DNA of 64,000 nt from a bacterium (GCA_027318865.1 DAHVOJ010000004.1:1-64000); one strand, 5' to 3'. Positions 27,523 through 37,657 are shown, numbered from the stretch's first letter. The notes: a model not told the origin generated them from the sequence alone. Numbers and translations: made by a program.

Positions 27523-28634
27523 CTCAGAGGGCATTTCTTGTAGGCATAAATACCGCCGGCGCGGATATAGAAAAAAGCGAGGATTCGCTCGAAGAGCTTG
27601 AAATGCTTTCTAAAACTGCCGGAGCGGAAAACGTTTTTAAAGCCTTAAAAAATATAAAAAAAATAGATCCGGCATACTATCTTTCTAAGGGCATGCTTGA
27701 AGAGATAAAGGAGAAAGCGTCTTCGGAAAATGCAGATATAGTTATAATAGATGCCTCTTTAAGTCCGGCGCAGGAGCGCAATCTTTCCGAATATTTCGAT
27801 TTAAACGTAATAGACAGAACAAGACTCATACTTGATATATTTGCCGTTCATGCAAGAACGGCGGAAAGCAGGTATCAGGTCGAGCTTGCCATGATGAATT
27901 ATATGCTTCCAAGACTTAAAGGCGCAGGCATAATGCTTTCCGGAACGGGAGCGGGTATAGGAACAAGGGGCCCGGGCGAGACGAAATTAGAAACCGACAG
28001 AAGAAAAATAAGGCATAAAATTACCCATATAAAAGAAAGGCTTAAACTTTCGGAAAAAACAAGGATGCTTCACAGGTCTAAAAGAAACAGGCAGGGATTA
28101 TCGACGGCGGCTATCGTTGGATATACCAATTCAGGTAAAACCACCCTTATGAAAAGCTTGACGGGTAAAGGAGAAAACGGCGAAGATAGGCTTTTTGCAA
28201 CCTTAGGAACCAAAATGGCTTCTATTTACGATGCTGTAAGAAAAAAGAAAGTTTTAATATCGGATACGGTAGGTTTTATCCAGAACCTGCCGCTTTTCCT
28301 GATAGATTCGTTTAAAGCTACATTAGAGGAAACGGTTCAAGCGGACTTATTAATACATGTAATAGATCCAATACAGAATTCTTCGGTTGATAAAGCCGGT
28401 AACGTTATAAAAATATTGGACGAGATAGGAGTCAAAGACAAAATTATAATGACCGTTATAAACAAAATCGATCTTCTTCCGAAAGAACAGGTCGATTTTT
28501 TGAAAGAAAAATTCGAGATTATTACCGGGAATCCGGTTATTGCGGTGTCCGCAAGGACAGGGGAAAATATAAATTTATTAAAAGAAAAAATATTCGAATC
28601 GATAATCCACAAAAAGATAAGTTTTCGGCATTAA
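27519..28634 (+). CDS. hflX: HflX ribosome-associated GTPase
   Basis: GTPase that splits or rescues stalled ribosomes, 371 aa. The N-terminal HflX domain is followed by the Gly-rich linker GTGAGIGTRGPGETKLETDRR (shortened here), a coiled helix, and the G domain: G1 GYTNSGKTTL near residue 202, G3 DTVGFI near 250 and G4 NKID near 315. It starts inside the miaA stop codon. Confidence 0.94.
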   Translation: MTQRAFLVGINTAGADIEKSEDSLEELEMLSKTAGAENVFKALKNIKKIDPAYYLSKGMLEEIKEKASSENADIVIIDASLSPAQERNLSEYFDLNVIDRTRLILDIFAVHARTAESRYQVELAMMNYMLPRLKGAGIMLSGTGAGIGTRGPGETKLETDRRKIRHKITHIKERLKLSEKTRMLHRSKRNRQGLSTAAIVGYTNSGKTTLMKSLTGKGENGEDRLFATLGTKMASIYDAVRKKKVLISDTVGFIQNLPLFLIDSFKATLEETVQADLLIHVIDPIQNSSVDKAGNVIKILDEIGVKDKIIMTVINKIDLLPKEQVDFLKEKFEIITGNPVIAVSARTGENINLLKEKIFESIIHKKISFRH

Positions 28635-28655
28635 AAAAAATCGGGAGCAAATAAA

Positions 28656-29420
28656 ATGATGCATTTGAAATCAAACAAGTTAATTTTGATTATAACTCTT
28701 TTGTTTTTTTTATGCCTGCCGTTTATCTGTTTAACGTCTAATGCGTTCGGTATGAACGTTAAAACCGAAACATACGTAGTTATTCATAGAGACAAAGCCG
28801 GCTCAGGATTACAGCCTGCCGCAATAAAACGGGCGATAAAGCTTTCTTTAAAAAAAGCGGTAAAAAAACTTATCGGCAATAAAAAATTTTCAAATAAACA
28901 AAATAATCATATCCTCGAAAGTAAAATTTATTCCGAAGGGTTAAAATATATATATTCTTTTAAGATTTTAAAAGCGGGAGAGTATCTTAATCTTTACTAT
29001 ATAAACATAAAGACGCATATTAGAAGCAGTGTTTTAATAAGCGAGCTAAAAACGTTGGGATTTCATATAGTAAAGCAGGCGTCGGAGGAGAAGAAAGTCG
29101 ATTACGGCGTTTATTTCATAAAATTTGTAGGAGATTTTAATAATCACGATTCCACGGTATTCCAGAATCTTATGATTAAATATTCGCATCATCTTAAGAA
29201 TCTTTATATATCCTCTTTTTCGGAAAATTTCGACGAAATAAAAGTTCTTTATTACGGAAACATCATCAGATTATTGAAAAGAGTGAGGCCGGTTATAAAA
29301 TCGTATCTAAATGCAAAAATATATCCGGTAAAAAATAATACGATAATAATTAAAGTGATTAGAAATAAACAAAATAAACAAAAATCGACGAAACAAAATC
29401 GACGGAATCAAAAGAAATGA
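28656..29420 (+). CDS. secreted protein of unknown function
   Basis: I do not recognise this 254-aa protein. It begins with a strong signal sequence or membrane anchor (hydrophobic about residues 9-27, ending LTSNAFG), followed by a basic soluble region. The middle (about 50-150) alternates Lys-rich helices and hydrophobic strands. The C terminus is a Lys/Asn/Gln-rich tail. Start ATG 28656 follows CGGGAGC. It is 22 bases after hflX and its 3' end overlaps the convergent membrane-protein gene by 13 bases. Confidence 0.6.
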   Translation: MMHLKSNKLILIITLLFFLCLPFICLTSNAFGMNVKTETYVVIHRDKAGSGLQPAAIKRAIKLSLKKAVKKLIGNKKFSNKQNNHILESKIYSEGLKYIYSFKILKAGEYLNLYYINIKTHIRSSVLISELKTLGFHIVKQASEEKKVDYGVYFIKFVGDFNNHDSTVFQNLMIKYSHHLKNLYISSFSENFDEIKVLYYGNIIRLLKRVRPVIKSYLNAKIYPVKNNTIIIKVIRNKQNKQKSTKQNRRNQKK

Positions 29421-29893
29421 AACATATTTTTTAGCGATGTGACGGCTACGGTATTAAGATAAAAATTCAAAATAGAATAAAAAAAAATGCTTATGAACAT
29501 GGGTATAAAAAAATATAAGTAAATATTTTTATTTTTCTCGTATAAGATGCCCAACGCAAGAGATATCGGGGGGGCGCCGATAAACATCTGTCCGACGAAA
29601 AGCCCTATTATCGGACCATATTTTTCGACGTAATTATGCGCTTTTCTTCCTTTTTTCGACGAAATCATCCGGTCTATCCACTTTATAGATTTGAGTTTCA
29701 ACCCGGCATAAAACAGGATAGAGCACAAAACGGCTTCGGAAAGCGTGATTAAAATGATACTTGCGTAAGGGTTTAATTTATAATAAACGGCGTATGCCGT
29801 GGATACGTATTTTCCGCCTATTAAGGGAGTCATATTAATAGCTATCATTATAAAATATTTTAAATATAAAGGTTTTATGAAGGGTTTAAACAT
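29408..29893 (-). CDS. polytopic membrane protein, possibly small exporter family
   Basis: A 161-aa protein with about four or five hydrophobic segments, transcribed against its neighbours. The segment FVGQMFIGAPPISLALGILY near residue 110 has the Gly/Pro-rich look of the small multidrug-export (COG2426-like) or DedA-like families, but the match is weak and from memory. Its 5' end faces the hsp20 promoter and its 3' end overlaps the 28656 gene by 13 bases. No function is assigned. Confidence 0.55.
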   Translation of the reverse strand: MFKPFIKPLYLKYFIMIAINMTPLIGGKYVSTAYAVYYKLNPYASIILITLSEAVLCSILFYAGLKLKSIKWIDRMISSKKGRKAHNYVEKYGPIIGLFVGQMFIGAPPISLALGILYEKNKNIYLYFFIPMFISIFFYSILNFYLNTVAVTSLKNMFHFF

Positions 29894-29901
29894 ATTGTAT
29901 T

Positions 29902-29930
29902 TTGTTTTTTATAGATTAATCTGGTATAAT
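29902..29930 (+). promoter_or_regulatory. sigma-70 promoter of the hsp20-clp operon
   Basis: TTGTTT and a perfect TATAAT are separated by 17 bases, 55 nt before the hsp20 start. No CIRCE-type inverted repeat (TTAGCACTC-N9-GAGTGCTAA) is seen, and no clear sigma-32-type CCCCAT box. Confidence 0.6.
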
Positions 29931-29984
29931 TATAACTGTAAATAATATAATTATAAAGCATAAAATATATCGGAACAAAAAACA

Positions 29985-30338
29985 ATGTACTATTTTACAC
30001 CTGCATCGGATATGTTTGAAACGGCAGATTCTATAGTTATATATATCGAACTTGCCGGAGTAAAAAAAGAAGATATCAATATCGAAATAGGCGGCGGTAT
30101 CATAGAAATAGGCGGGATAAAACGTTGCGCGGTAATAAATGAAGAATATAATTTTCAAAGGATGGAAAGACCTTTCGGTTTATTTAAAAGGAGATTTAAT
30201 TTGCCTTCTTCGGCAGACTGGAATACGGCGAGAGCTTCTTTCGAAGGCGGACTGCTGGAAATAATTATGCCGAAAAGAACAGGCAATAAAGGATTTAGAA
30301 TTTCTTGCATCGAAATCGATGACCAAGATAAGGGTTAA
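29985..30338 (+). CDS. small heat-shock protein (Hsp20 / alpha-crystallin)
   Basis: ATP-independent holdase, 117 aa, essentially just the alpha-crystallin domain. ADSIVIYIELAGVKKEDINI at residues 12-31 and FKRRFNLPSSADW..ARASFEGGLLEIIMPK near residues 67-100 are typical. The N-terminal and C-terminal extensions are very short, so large oligomers may not form in the usual way. It opens a stress cluster with two Clp ATPases; Hsp20 proteins hand aggregates to ClpB-type disaggregases. Confidence 0.9.
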   Translation: MYYFTPASDMFETADSIVIYIELAGVKKEDINIEIGGGIIEIGGIKRCAVINEEYNFQRMERPFGLFKRRFNLPSSADWNTARASFEGGLLEIIMPKRTGNKGFRISCIEIDDQDKG

Positions 30339-30368
30339 ATAAATAATATAAGGACGGTAAAAACAATT

Positions 30369-32699
30369 ATGTTTAATTTGGACTATTACGAAGATAAACT
30401 ATCGGAAAGCGGATATAGGGTTTTAACGATTTCTATCGAAGAATCTAAACGTAGAAAACATTTTTATTTGGGTCTCGAGCATATATTCTATGCCTTGACT
30501 TTAGTGGACGAAGACCTTTTAAACGAGATATTTTTAGAATTAAGAATAGATAAAAGAAAGATTGTGAAACTTTTGAACGATTTCATGATGTCGTCCGATC
30601 AATATATAGGCGAAGGAATGAAAATCCCGCTTCAAACCAGAAATCTTTTTAAGAGTGCTTACGATTATGCGCAAAGTTCCGGTAGAAATCTTATAGAATC
30701 AACCGATTTTTTAATGGTGATGTTTCAGGAGCCAAATTCCGCGCCCAACAGAGTTTTTAAGTCGCTTGGAGTGGATTCGGTCGTGATCGCCGATAAAATT
30801 TTTCAAAAAATGAGGGAAAGAAGAAGCAGGAGCGATGAAAACAGAAGAAAATACGATTTACCTTACACGCTTAGACAGCACGCCATTAATTTAAGCAAAC
30901 TTGCAATTATGGACAAGCTGCCTTTAGTATTCGGAAGAGAAGAAGAAATTACCAGACTAATGGAAATACTGTGTCATATAGACAGGCCTAATTCCGCAAT
31001 AATAGTCGGGGAACCCGGTGTGGGAAAGACTGCCGTCGTGGAAGGTCTTGCAAGAAAAATAGAACTCGAACCTTACAGCGTTCCGGCAAGGCTTAGAAAT
31101 AAAATTATAGTAAACCTGCAGATGAACTCATTAGTTGCGGGAACAGTTTTCAGGGGCATGTTCGAAGACAGGATGGAAAAGATAATAAACGAACTGAAAT
31201 CCAGAAAGAATATAATATTATTCGTCGACGAGGTACATACTATTATTGGCGCCGGCTCGGCAATCGCCGTCCCAAGCGATGCGGCTAATATATTAAAATC
31301 TTCTCTTGCAAGGGGCGAAGTACAGATTATAGGCGCAACCACTCTTTCGGAGTATAAAGAATTTATTGCGGAAGACGAGGCTCTTGCCCGCAGATTCAGG
31401 CTCGTCAATATTAATGAACCGAGTACGGAAGATACAAAAAGAATACTTTACGGACTTAAAAGAAGATTTGAAGATACTTACGGCGTGGAGATCGAAGACT
31501 CCGCTCTCGACGAGTCGCTTAAATTGTCGTACCGTTATTCAAAATCTTTGAGACTCCCCGATAAAGCTATAGGATGGGTCGATTCAAGCTGTGTAAAAGC
31601 GGAAATATACAACGAGGATAAGGTGGTAAAAAAGGAAAATATTTATCAGGTTATTTCACAGGAAACCGGCATGCCTATAGATTTGATAAAAAGAGACGTT
31701 CTTGAAAGATTTCAGGATATGGAAGACTTTTTTTCTAAAAGAATAGTCGGACAGAAAGATGCCGTTAATTCGCTTGCCAAACATTTAAGGCTTAATAAAG
31801 GACCATTAAAAGAAAACTTTAACAGACCCGACGCCGTTCTGCTTTTTCTGGGTCCGACCGGCGTAGGCAAGACCGAGACGGCAAAGGCTATGGCGGAGTA
31901 TCTGTTTGGTTCCGGCAGAAATATTATCAGAATAGATATGTCCGAGTATAAAGACGGTTCGATAGCCGTAGATAAATTAATCGGCATGCCGAGGGGCATA
32001 GTCGGTTCTTCGAGGGGCGGTATCTTGACTAACCAGGTAAAAGATAATCCGTATTCGGTCATTCTTTTAGACGAAATAGAAAAGGCGAGCGAACTTGTAT
32101 TCAATCTATTTCTTCAGGTTTTCGACGAAGGCTTTTTAACCGACGGAAGAGGCAAGAGAGTCTATTTTTCGGATTCCGTTATTATTATGACTTCCAATCT
32201 CGGTTCCCATGAATTTTCAAGGTTTACCAAGCCTCTCGGTTTTATAGAATCTAACGACATAGTTAAATCTCTTAAGGGAACGATAAATAAAGAAATAGAA
32301 AACTTCTTTTCTCCTGAATTTATAAACAGGATAGACGATGTAGTGATTTTTTCGCCGCTTACCAAAAAAGAAGTTAAACAAATTGCGTTGATGCATATAG
32401 AAACCATAAATAAAACTATGTCGGAACACGGAAAAGAAATTACCGTAACGGACGACGCTTTAGATAAACTTGTCGAAACCGGTTACAGCGCAAAGTTCGG
32501 CGCAAGATTTTTAAAGCGTACCATCGACGACCTTATTAAAGTTCCGTTAACGTTGAAATGGAAAGAGGGCGATATATTTACGGCGGAAGTAAAAGAGGGC
32601 GAAGTAATAGTGGCTGCAGATAAAAGCCGTGAAGACGAAGTATCGAAAAAGGTTAAAAACGGTAAGGAAAAATATAAGGAGGAACCGGATTATGTCTGA
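30369..32699 (+). CDS. divergent ClpA/ClpC-like AAA+ unfoldase
   Basis: A 776-aa Hsp100 protein with an N domain (about 1-140), D1 AAA (Walker A GEPGVGKTAVVEG; Walker B LFVDEVHTIIGAG; pore loop AGTVFRGMFEDR) and D2 AAA (Walker [11 protein letters not shown]; Walker B ILLDEIEKA). There is no ClpB M-domain between them, and the length matches ClpA. After the D2 core, KPLGFIES sits where ClpC and ClpA carry the V/I-G-F/L loop that docks ClpP. The D2 pore loop reads GIVG instead of the nearly invariant GYVG. It is 30 bases after hsp20 and overlaps the DUF1844 gene. Confidence 0.88.
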   Translation: MFNLDYYEDKLSESGYRVLTISIEESKRRKHFYLGLEHIFYALTLVDEDLLNEIFLELRIDKRKIVKLLNDFMMSSDQYIGEGMKIPLQTRNLFKSAYDYAQSSGRNLIESTDFLMVMFQEPNSAPNRVFKSLGVDSVVIADKIFQKMRERRSRSDENRRKYDLPYTLRQHAINLSKLAIMDKLPLVFGREEEITRLMEILCHIDRPNSAIIVGEPGVGKTAVVEGLARKIELEPYSVPARLRNKIIVNLQMNSLVAGTVFRGMFEDRMEKIINELKSRKNIILFVDEVHTIIGAGSAIAVPSDAANILKSSLARGEVQIIGATTLSEYKEFIAEDEALARRFRLVNINEPSTEDTKRILYGLKRRFEDTYGVEIEDSALDESLKLSYRYSKSLRLPDKAIGWVDSSCVKAEIYNEDKVVKKENIYQVISQETGMPIDLIKRDVLERFQDMEDFFSKRIVGQKDAVNSLAKHLRLNKGPLKENFNRPDAVLLFLGPTGVGKTETAKAMAEYLFGSGRNIIRIDMSEYKDGSIAVDKLIGMPRGIVGSSRGGILTNQVKDNPYSVILLDEIEKASELVFNLFLQVFDEGFLTDGRGKRVYFSDSVIIMTSNLGSHEFSRFTKPLGFIESNDIVKSLKGTINKEIENFFSPEFINRIDDVVIFSPLTKKEVKQIALMHIETINKTMSEHGKEITVTDDALDKLVETGYSAKFGARFLKRTIDDLIKVPLTLKWKEGDIFTAEVKEGEVIVAADKSREDEVSKKVKNGKEKYKEEPDYV

Positions 32700-33150
32700 G
32701 AAAGAGCCGGAAAAATCTTTCAGGGTGGTAGATAAAAGAAAAGTTTCGGAAACAGAAGGAGAGGAAAGAGAAAACTGGAACGTCGGCGGAAGCGAAAAAG
32801 CAAACGTAAACTCCGCAGATGAAGCAAGCATGGAAAATGAGTCGAAACAGCCCGAAACCGTTTCCGAAAAAAAAGCGGCGGATGAGGCTGGGGCGGAAGC
32901 GCTTAATTTTGAAGCCGATTTTGCGACGTTTATCTATTCGTTGAATACTCAGGCGCTTCTTTTTATGGGGAAAATACCTAATCCTATATCTAAAAAATAT
33001 GAAAAAGACTTAGGAACGGCTAAATATCTTATAGACACTATAGACATGCTTTCCAAGAAAACCAAAGGAAATCTTGACGAAAACGAAGCCAAACTTATAG
33101 AAAACATTTTATATGACCTTAGAATGGCTTATATTTCCGAGAAAAAGTAA
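32692..33150 (+). CDS. DUF1844 protein
   Basis: A 152-aa protein with a charged, probably disordered N-terminal half (about 1-75, Glu/Lys/Ser-rich) and a C-terminal DUF1844 domain (FATFIYSLNTQALLFMGKIP and LIENILYDLRMAYI). The track starts at 32629. ATG 32692 is chosen because AAGGAGG lies 9 bases upstream. This start is within the last codons of the Clp gene. The domain has no known function; here it is linked to chaperone genes. Confidence 0.83.
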   Translation: MSEKEPEKSFRVVDKRKVSETEGEERENWNVGGSEKANVNSADEASMENESKQPETVSEKKAADEAGAEALNFEADFATFIYSLNTQALLFMGKIPNPISKKYEKDLGTAKYLIDTIDMLSKKTKGNLDENEAKLIENILYDLRMAYISEKK

Positions 33151-33237
33151 ATACGATAAAACTATAAATTCATATAGGTATATATCAAAAAGGTATGGCT
33201 AAAGATCGGAATATAAATAAAAAGGCGGTGTATTTTT

Positions 33238-35850
33238 ATGAATTTAAATAATTTTACTATAAAATCCCAGGAATTGATAGAACTTACGGTTAATACCGCT
33301 AAAGATGCCAAAAATCCGGAAATATCCGATTTACATTTATTATATGCCTTGCTGAATTACGACGAGAGCAGTATAGCCGTTTCTATTTTTAAAAAAATAG
33401 GAATAGATTTAAAGGCGTTTTCTAACGATACGGAAAATGGCCTGTCAAAACTTGCCGTAGTAGAGGGCGGCATGGAGCCCGGGTTTTCTTCCTCCATGAA
33501 GCGCATATTAGATGCCGCCGAAAAGAATAAAAATTTTATGAAGGATGATTTCGTATCGGTAGAGCATTTCGTTCTTGCGATGTTCGACGTAAAAGACACT
33601 AAATCTTACGAAATTTTAAAAAAATACGGCTTAAACAAGGATGCCGTTTTAAAATCTTTGACGGATATCAGAGGAAACACGAAAGTGACCGACCAGAACC
33701 CTGAGGATAAATATCAGGCTTTAGAAAAATATACGGTTAATTTAACGCAGCTTGCAAAGTCGGGGAAAATAGATCCCGTTATAGGAAGGGACGGCGAGAT
33801 AAGAAGGCTTATGGAAGTTTTATCGAGACGGACGAAAAACAATCCCGTTTTAATAGGCGACCCGGGCGTAGGCAAAACCGCTATAGTAGAAGGACTTGCA
33901 AAAAGAATTGCCGACGGAGACGTTCCCGAGATTTTAAAAGAAAAAATCGTTCTTTCGCTCGACTTAGGTTCCCTTATTGCCGGAGCAAAATATAGAGGGG
34001 AGTTCGAGGACAGGCTTAAAGCCGTGGTAAAGGAAATAAAATCGTCCGAAGGAAAAATAATAATATTTATCGACGAACTTCATAATCTTGTCGGCGCCGG
34101 AAAATCGGAAGGAGCTATGGATGCCTCGAATCTTTTGAAACCGGCGCTTGCAAGAGGGGAATTAAGAGCTATAGGCGCAACTACTCTTGACGAATACAGA
34201 AAATATATCGAAAAAGACGCGGCGTTAGAAAGAAGATTTCAGCCCGTGTTCGTGGACGAACCTTCCGTAGAAGATACTATTTCTATACTTAGGGGGCTAA
34301 AGGAAAGATATGAAGCATATCATGGAATAAGAATAAAGGATTCGGCATTAATTGCGGCGGCTATGCTCTCCCATAGGTATATTTCCGATAGATTTTTACC
34401 GGATAAGGCTATAGACCTGGTTGACGAGGCTTCCGCAAAGTTAAGAATAGAAATAGGCTCTCTTCCTACCGTTCTTGACGAAGTTCAGAGGAATATAATA
34501 AAAATTAAGATAGAGCAGGAGGCGCTAAAAAAAGAAAAGGATGCCGAATCTAAAAAGAGGTTGAAAGAACTTGACGAAGAACTGGCAAATTTAGAAGAAG
34601 ATTTTAATCAAAAAAAAGCTAAGTGGCATAACGAGAAAGAACATATACAAAAAATCGGCGAAATAAAAAAAGAAATAGATGCCCTCAGATTTGAAGAGCA
34701 GAGATACGAAAGGGAAGGAAAATACGATAAAGTAGCGGAAATCAGATACGGCAAATTAAACGAACTGGAAAAAAAGCTGGAAGATTTAAATAAATCCCTT
34801 ATTGCAATGCAGGAAAAGGGAAGTTTTCTGAAAGAAGAAGTAGATGCGGACGATATTGCAAAGGTGGTGGCAAAATGGACCGGAATACCGGTTTCAAAAC
34901 TTATGGAAGGGGAAAAAGAAAAACTTCTGCAAATAGAAGAACATTTACACAACCGCGTTATAGCTCAGGACGAGGCGATAAACAGCGTAGCCAATACCAT
35001 CAGACGTTCGAGGGCAGGTTTATCCGATATTAATAAACCTATCGGCTCTTTTATATTTCTAGGGCCGACCGGCGTAGGAAAAACTGAGCTTGCAAAAGCC
35101 CTTGCCGAATTTTTATTCGACGACGAAAACAGTATAGTAAGAATAGATATGTCGGAATATATGGAAAAACACGCCGTTTCGAGGCTTATCGGCGCTCCTC
35201 CCGGATATGTGGGTTACGAAGAAGGAGGGCAGCTTACGGAAGCGGTCAGAAGACGTCCTTACAGCGTGGTATTATTCGATGAAGTAGAAAAAGCCCATCA
35301 GGACGTGTTTAACGTTTTGCTTCAGCTTTTGGACGACGGAAGATTGACCGACGGACAAGGCAGGACGGTGGACTTTAAAAATACTATTGTCATTATGACA
35401 TCGAATATAGGTTCCGATATTATCCAGAGTTACAGCGGCAAACAGTACGAAGAAATGAAAAACAATATTACCGCTATTTTAAAAAATTATTTCAGGCCGG
35501 AGTTTTTAAACAGACTCGACGATATTATAATATTTCATGCCCTTAACGAAAGCGATATAATAAAAATTGTCGGAATACAGCTCGGCAAACTTAAGAGCAT
35601 ACTTAAAGAAAAGGGTATAGATGCCGATTATACGGATTCGCTGATAAAATTCGTCGCAATGGAAGGTTATGACCCGATTTACGGAGCGAGACCGTTAAAA
35701 AGAGCCATAAAATCTTTTATACAGGATAGAATAGCAGTGGATTTACTTTCCGGAAGGCTGATTTCAGGCGACTCTATAATTATAGATTATAAGGACGAAA
35801 CCGGAATCGTTATTGAAAAAATTACGGTAGCCGAAGCTCAACCTGTTTGA
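33238..35850 (+). CDS. clpB: ClpB disaggregase
   Basis: An 870-aa Hsp104/ClpB protein that solubilises aggregates with DnaK. N domain about 1-150, D1 (Walker [14 protein letters not shown] near residue 205), coiled-coil M-domain about 410-530 (Lys/Glu-rich), D2 (Walker [14 protein letters not shown] near residue 608). Both pore loops are canonical: [12 protein letters not shown] and [13 protein letters not shown]. No ClpP-docking loop follows the D2 core, as expected for ClpB. The start follows AAGGCGG. It lies 87 bases after DUF1844 and is probably in the same stress cluster. Confidence 0.96.
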   Translation: MNLNNFTIKSQELIELTVNTAKDAKNPEISDLHLLYALLNYDESSIAVSIFKKIGIDLKAFSNDTENGLSKLAVVEGGMEPGFSSSMKRILDAAEKNKNFMKDDFVSVEHFVLAMFDVKDTKSYEILKKYGLNKDAVLKSLTDIRGNTKVTDQNPEDKYQALEKYTVNLTQLAKSGKIDPVIGRDGEIRRLMEVLSRRTKNNPVLIGDPGVGKTAIVEGLAKRIADGDVPEILKEKIVLSLDLGSLIAGAKYRGEFEDRLKAVVKEIKSSEGKIIIFIDELHNLVGAGKSEGAMDASNLLKPALARGELRAIGATTLDEYRKYIEKDAALERRFQPVFVDEPSVEDTISILRGLKERYEAYHGIRIKDSALIAAAMLSHRYISDRFLPDKAIDLVDEASAKLRIEIGSLPTVLDEVQRNIIKIKIEQEALKKEKDAESKKRLKELDEELANLEEDFNQKKAKWHNEKEHIQKIGEIKKEIDALRFEEQRYEREGKYDKVAEIRYGKLNELEKKLEDLNKSLIAMQEKGSFLKEEVDADDIAKVVAKWTGIPVSKLMEGEKEKLLQIEEHLHNRVIAQDEAINSVANTIRRSRAGLSDINKPIGSFIFLGPTGVGKTELAKALAEFLFDDENSIVRIDMSEYMEKHAVSRLIGAPPGYVGYEEGGQLTEAVRRRPYSVVLFDEVEKAHQDVFNVLLQLLDDGRLTDGQGRTVDFKNTIVIMTSNIGSDIIQSYSGKQYEEMKNNITAILKNYFRPEFLNRLDDIIIFHALNESDIIKIVGIQLGKLKSILKEKGIDADYTDSLIKFVAMEGYDPIYGARPLKRAIKSFIQDRIAVDLLSGRLISGDSIIIDYKDETGIVIEKITVAEAQPV

Positions 35851-35996
35851 TAGAATAGTCATTATGACAAATATTAATTTATCAAAATGACAAAATTTAA
35901 ATAATAAATATCCGATAAACAATAAATTAAAAAAATAATATTACTAAGTATTTGTAATATATAGTGTTTTAAAAAAATATATAAATTTTTGTGAAA

Positions 35997-36012
35997 TGGC
36001 ATAGTTTTTGCA
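35997..36012 (+). promoter_or_regulatory. sigma-54-type (-24/-12) promoter of htrA
   Basis: TGGCATAGTTTTTGCA has GG and GC exactly 10 bases apart, with flanking bases matching the TGGCAY-N5-TTGCA consensus. A transcript would start near 36022, about 30 nt before the htrA start codon. The surrounding 180-bp intergenic region is otherwise AT-rich. No enhancer-binding-protein gene is next to it. Confidence 0.5.
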
Positions 36013-36051
36013 TTTATAAAAATAAAAAATAAAATGAGGAGTTTTAAGATT

Positions 36052-37539
36052 ATGAGTTTAAAGTCCGATTCAAAAATTATAGGCGCGGGAGTTGCGGTAC
36101 TGATAGGCATAATAGCGGGAGTTATAATTACCGCTAATCTGCATTTATTTAAAAAATCTATGGCGGAAGAAAACGCTCCGGTAATCTATACTACTAAAAA
36201 TTCGGAAATGCAGGCTCAAAACGGACCGAGTAATTTTATCGCATTGATAAAAAAGGATAAGCCTTTTGTGGTTAATATCAGGACTACCCAAAAAGTTAAG
36301 AGCGGACCGTTTCAGATGTACGAAAGCCCTTTCGGCAATCAACCCAATCCGTTCGGAAATTTTTTTAAGAATTTCTTTAATAATACGCCTCAGGCGACAT
36401 ATACCGAAGAAAGTTTAGGTTCGGGAGTAATTATAAGTAAAAACGGATATATAATAACTAATAACCACGTGATAAAAGGAGCAACAAAAATATACGTAAA
36501 ACTTTCTACAGGTAAAACTTTTAAGGCGACTGTTGTGGGAAAAGATCCACAGGTGGATCTCGCTCTGCTTAAGATAAACGACGGAAATAATCTTCCGGCC
36601 GCAACACTTGGAGATTCCGCAAAATCGCAGATAGGCGAATGGGTTCTTGCTATAGGCAACCCTTTCGGTCTCGGCTGGACGGTGACCAATGGAATAATAA
36701 GCGCTAAGGGTAGAGCTATCGGAGGACCGTATGAGGATTTTATTCAGACTAATGCCGCCATTAATCCAGGAAACAGCGGCGGTCCGCTGATAAATATGAA
36801 GGGGCAGGTGATAGGCATAAATACGGCAATTATAAAGGGAGCGCAGGGAATTGGATTCTCTATACCGATAAACGTGGTAAAAGAAGTTCTTCCCGAACTC
36901 GAAACCGGCAAAATAACAAGAGGCTGGCTTGGAATAGAAATCCAAAAAATATCGCCCGCTCTTAAAAAGGCATTTAATTTGGAAACTTCACGCGGAGCGC
37001 TCGTTTCCTCTGTAGTTCCCGGAGGACCGGCAGCAAAAGCAGGCTTAAGAAGCGGAGACGTCATAATAAAATACAACGGTATAAAAGTAAAAGAAATGTC
37101 TCAACTTCCGTGGTTAGTCGGCAATACTAAACCGGGAGCAACAGTTCCGATAGAAGTAATAAGGAACGGGAAAAAGATAGCTTTATCTATAACGGTCGGC
37201 AACTGGAACAGCAAAAGCAATGTTTTTAACAAAAAAGCACAGAAAATTTCGGCAAAAAAATTAGGAATAACGGTTATTCCCCTTACTCCTCAAAATATGC
37301 AGAGTTACGGGATACAAAACGTCCATCACGGAGTTATAGTTTCAAAAGTTATACCCGGCGGCGCAGGCCAAAGAATGGGTATAATGCCCGGGGACGTTAT
37401 CGAGTCGATTAACCATCATATCGTCAATAATATTTCTGAGTATGTCAGCGATATAAACAGGGCGGAAAAATCAAAACAGTTCCTGTTTTATATAAGACGC
37501 GGCAATATGAAACTTTATCTTGCATATTCGATAAAATAA
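36052..37539 (+). CDS. degP: periplasmic serine protease HtrA/DegP (Do family)
   Basis: Envelope quality-control protease. The track starts at 36034. ATG 36052 is preferred because GAGGAG overlaps the first ATG and sits about 11 bases upstream; this gives 495 aa. An uncleaved-looking transmembrane helix spans about residues 9-28. Catalytic triad segments are TNNHVIKGA (His), DPQVDLALLKI (Asp) and GNSGGPL (Ser). Two PDZ domains follow (about 290-385 and 395-490). A sigma-54-like promoter precedes it and an intrinsic terminator follows. The gene stands alone. Confidence 0.94.
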   Translation: MSLKSDSKIIGAGVAVLIGIIAGVIITANLHLFKKSMAEENAPVIYTTKNSEMQAQNGPSNFIALIKKDKPFVVNIRTTQKVKSGPFQMYESPFGNQPNPFGNFFKNFFNNTPQATYTEESLGSGVIISKNGYIITNNHVIKGATKIYVKLSTGKTFKATVVGKDPQVDLALLKINDGNNLPAATLGDSAKSQIGEWVLAIGNPFGLGWTVTNGIISAKGRAIGGPYEDFIQTNAAINPGNSGGPLINMKGQVIGINTAIIKGAQGIGFSIPINVVKEVLPELETGKITRGWLGIEIQKISPALKKAFNLETSRGALVSSVVPGGPAAKAGLRSGDVIIKYNGIKVKEMSQLPWLVGNTKPGATVPIEVIRNGKKIALSITVGNWNSKSNVFNKKAQKISAKKLGITVIPLTPQNMQSYGIQNVHHGVIVSKVIPGGAGQRMGIMPGDVIESINHHIVNNISEYVSDINRAEKSKQFLFYIRRGNMKLYLAYSIK

Positions 37540-37618
37540 ATTCATATACGCAATATAATAAAAAGTTTTCTCAAAACCAAGACAAACTGTAAGCTTTCCA
37601 TCACTCCTCCTAAAGGTG

Positions 37619-37657
37619 GCCCGGCTCCTTAAAAAGAGCCGGGCTATTTATTTTTTG
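37619..37657 (+). terminator. intrinsic terminator after htrA
   Basis: GCCCGGCTC and GAGCCGGGC form a perfect 9-bp GC-rich stem around an 8-base loop, followed by a T-rich run (TATTTATTTTTT). It lies about 80 nt after the htrA stop. Confidence 0.85.
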
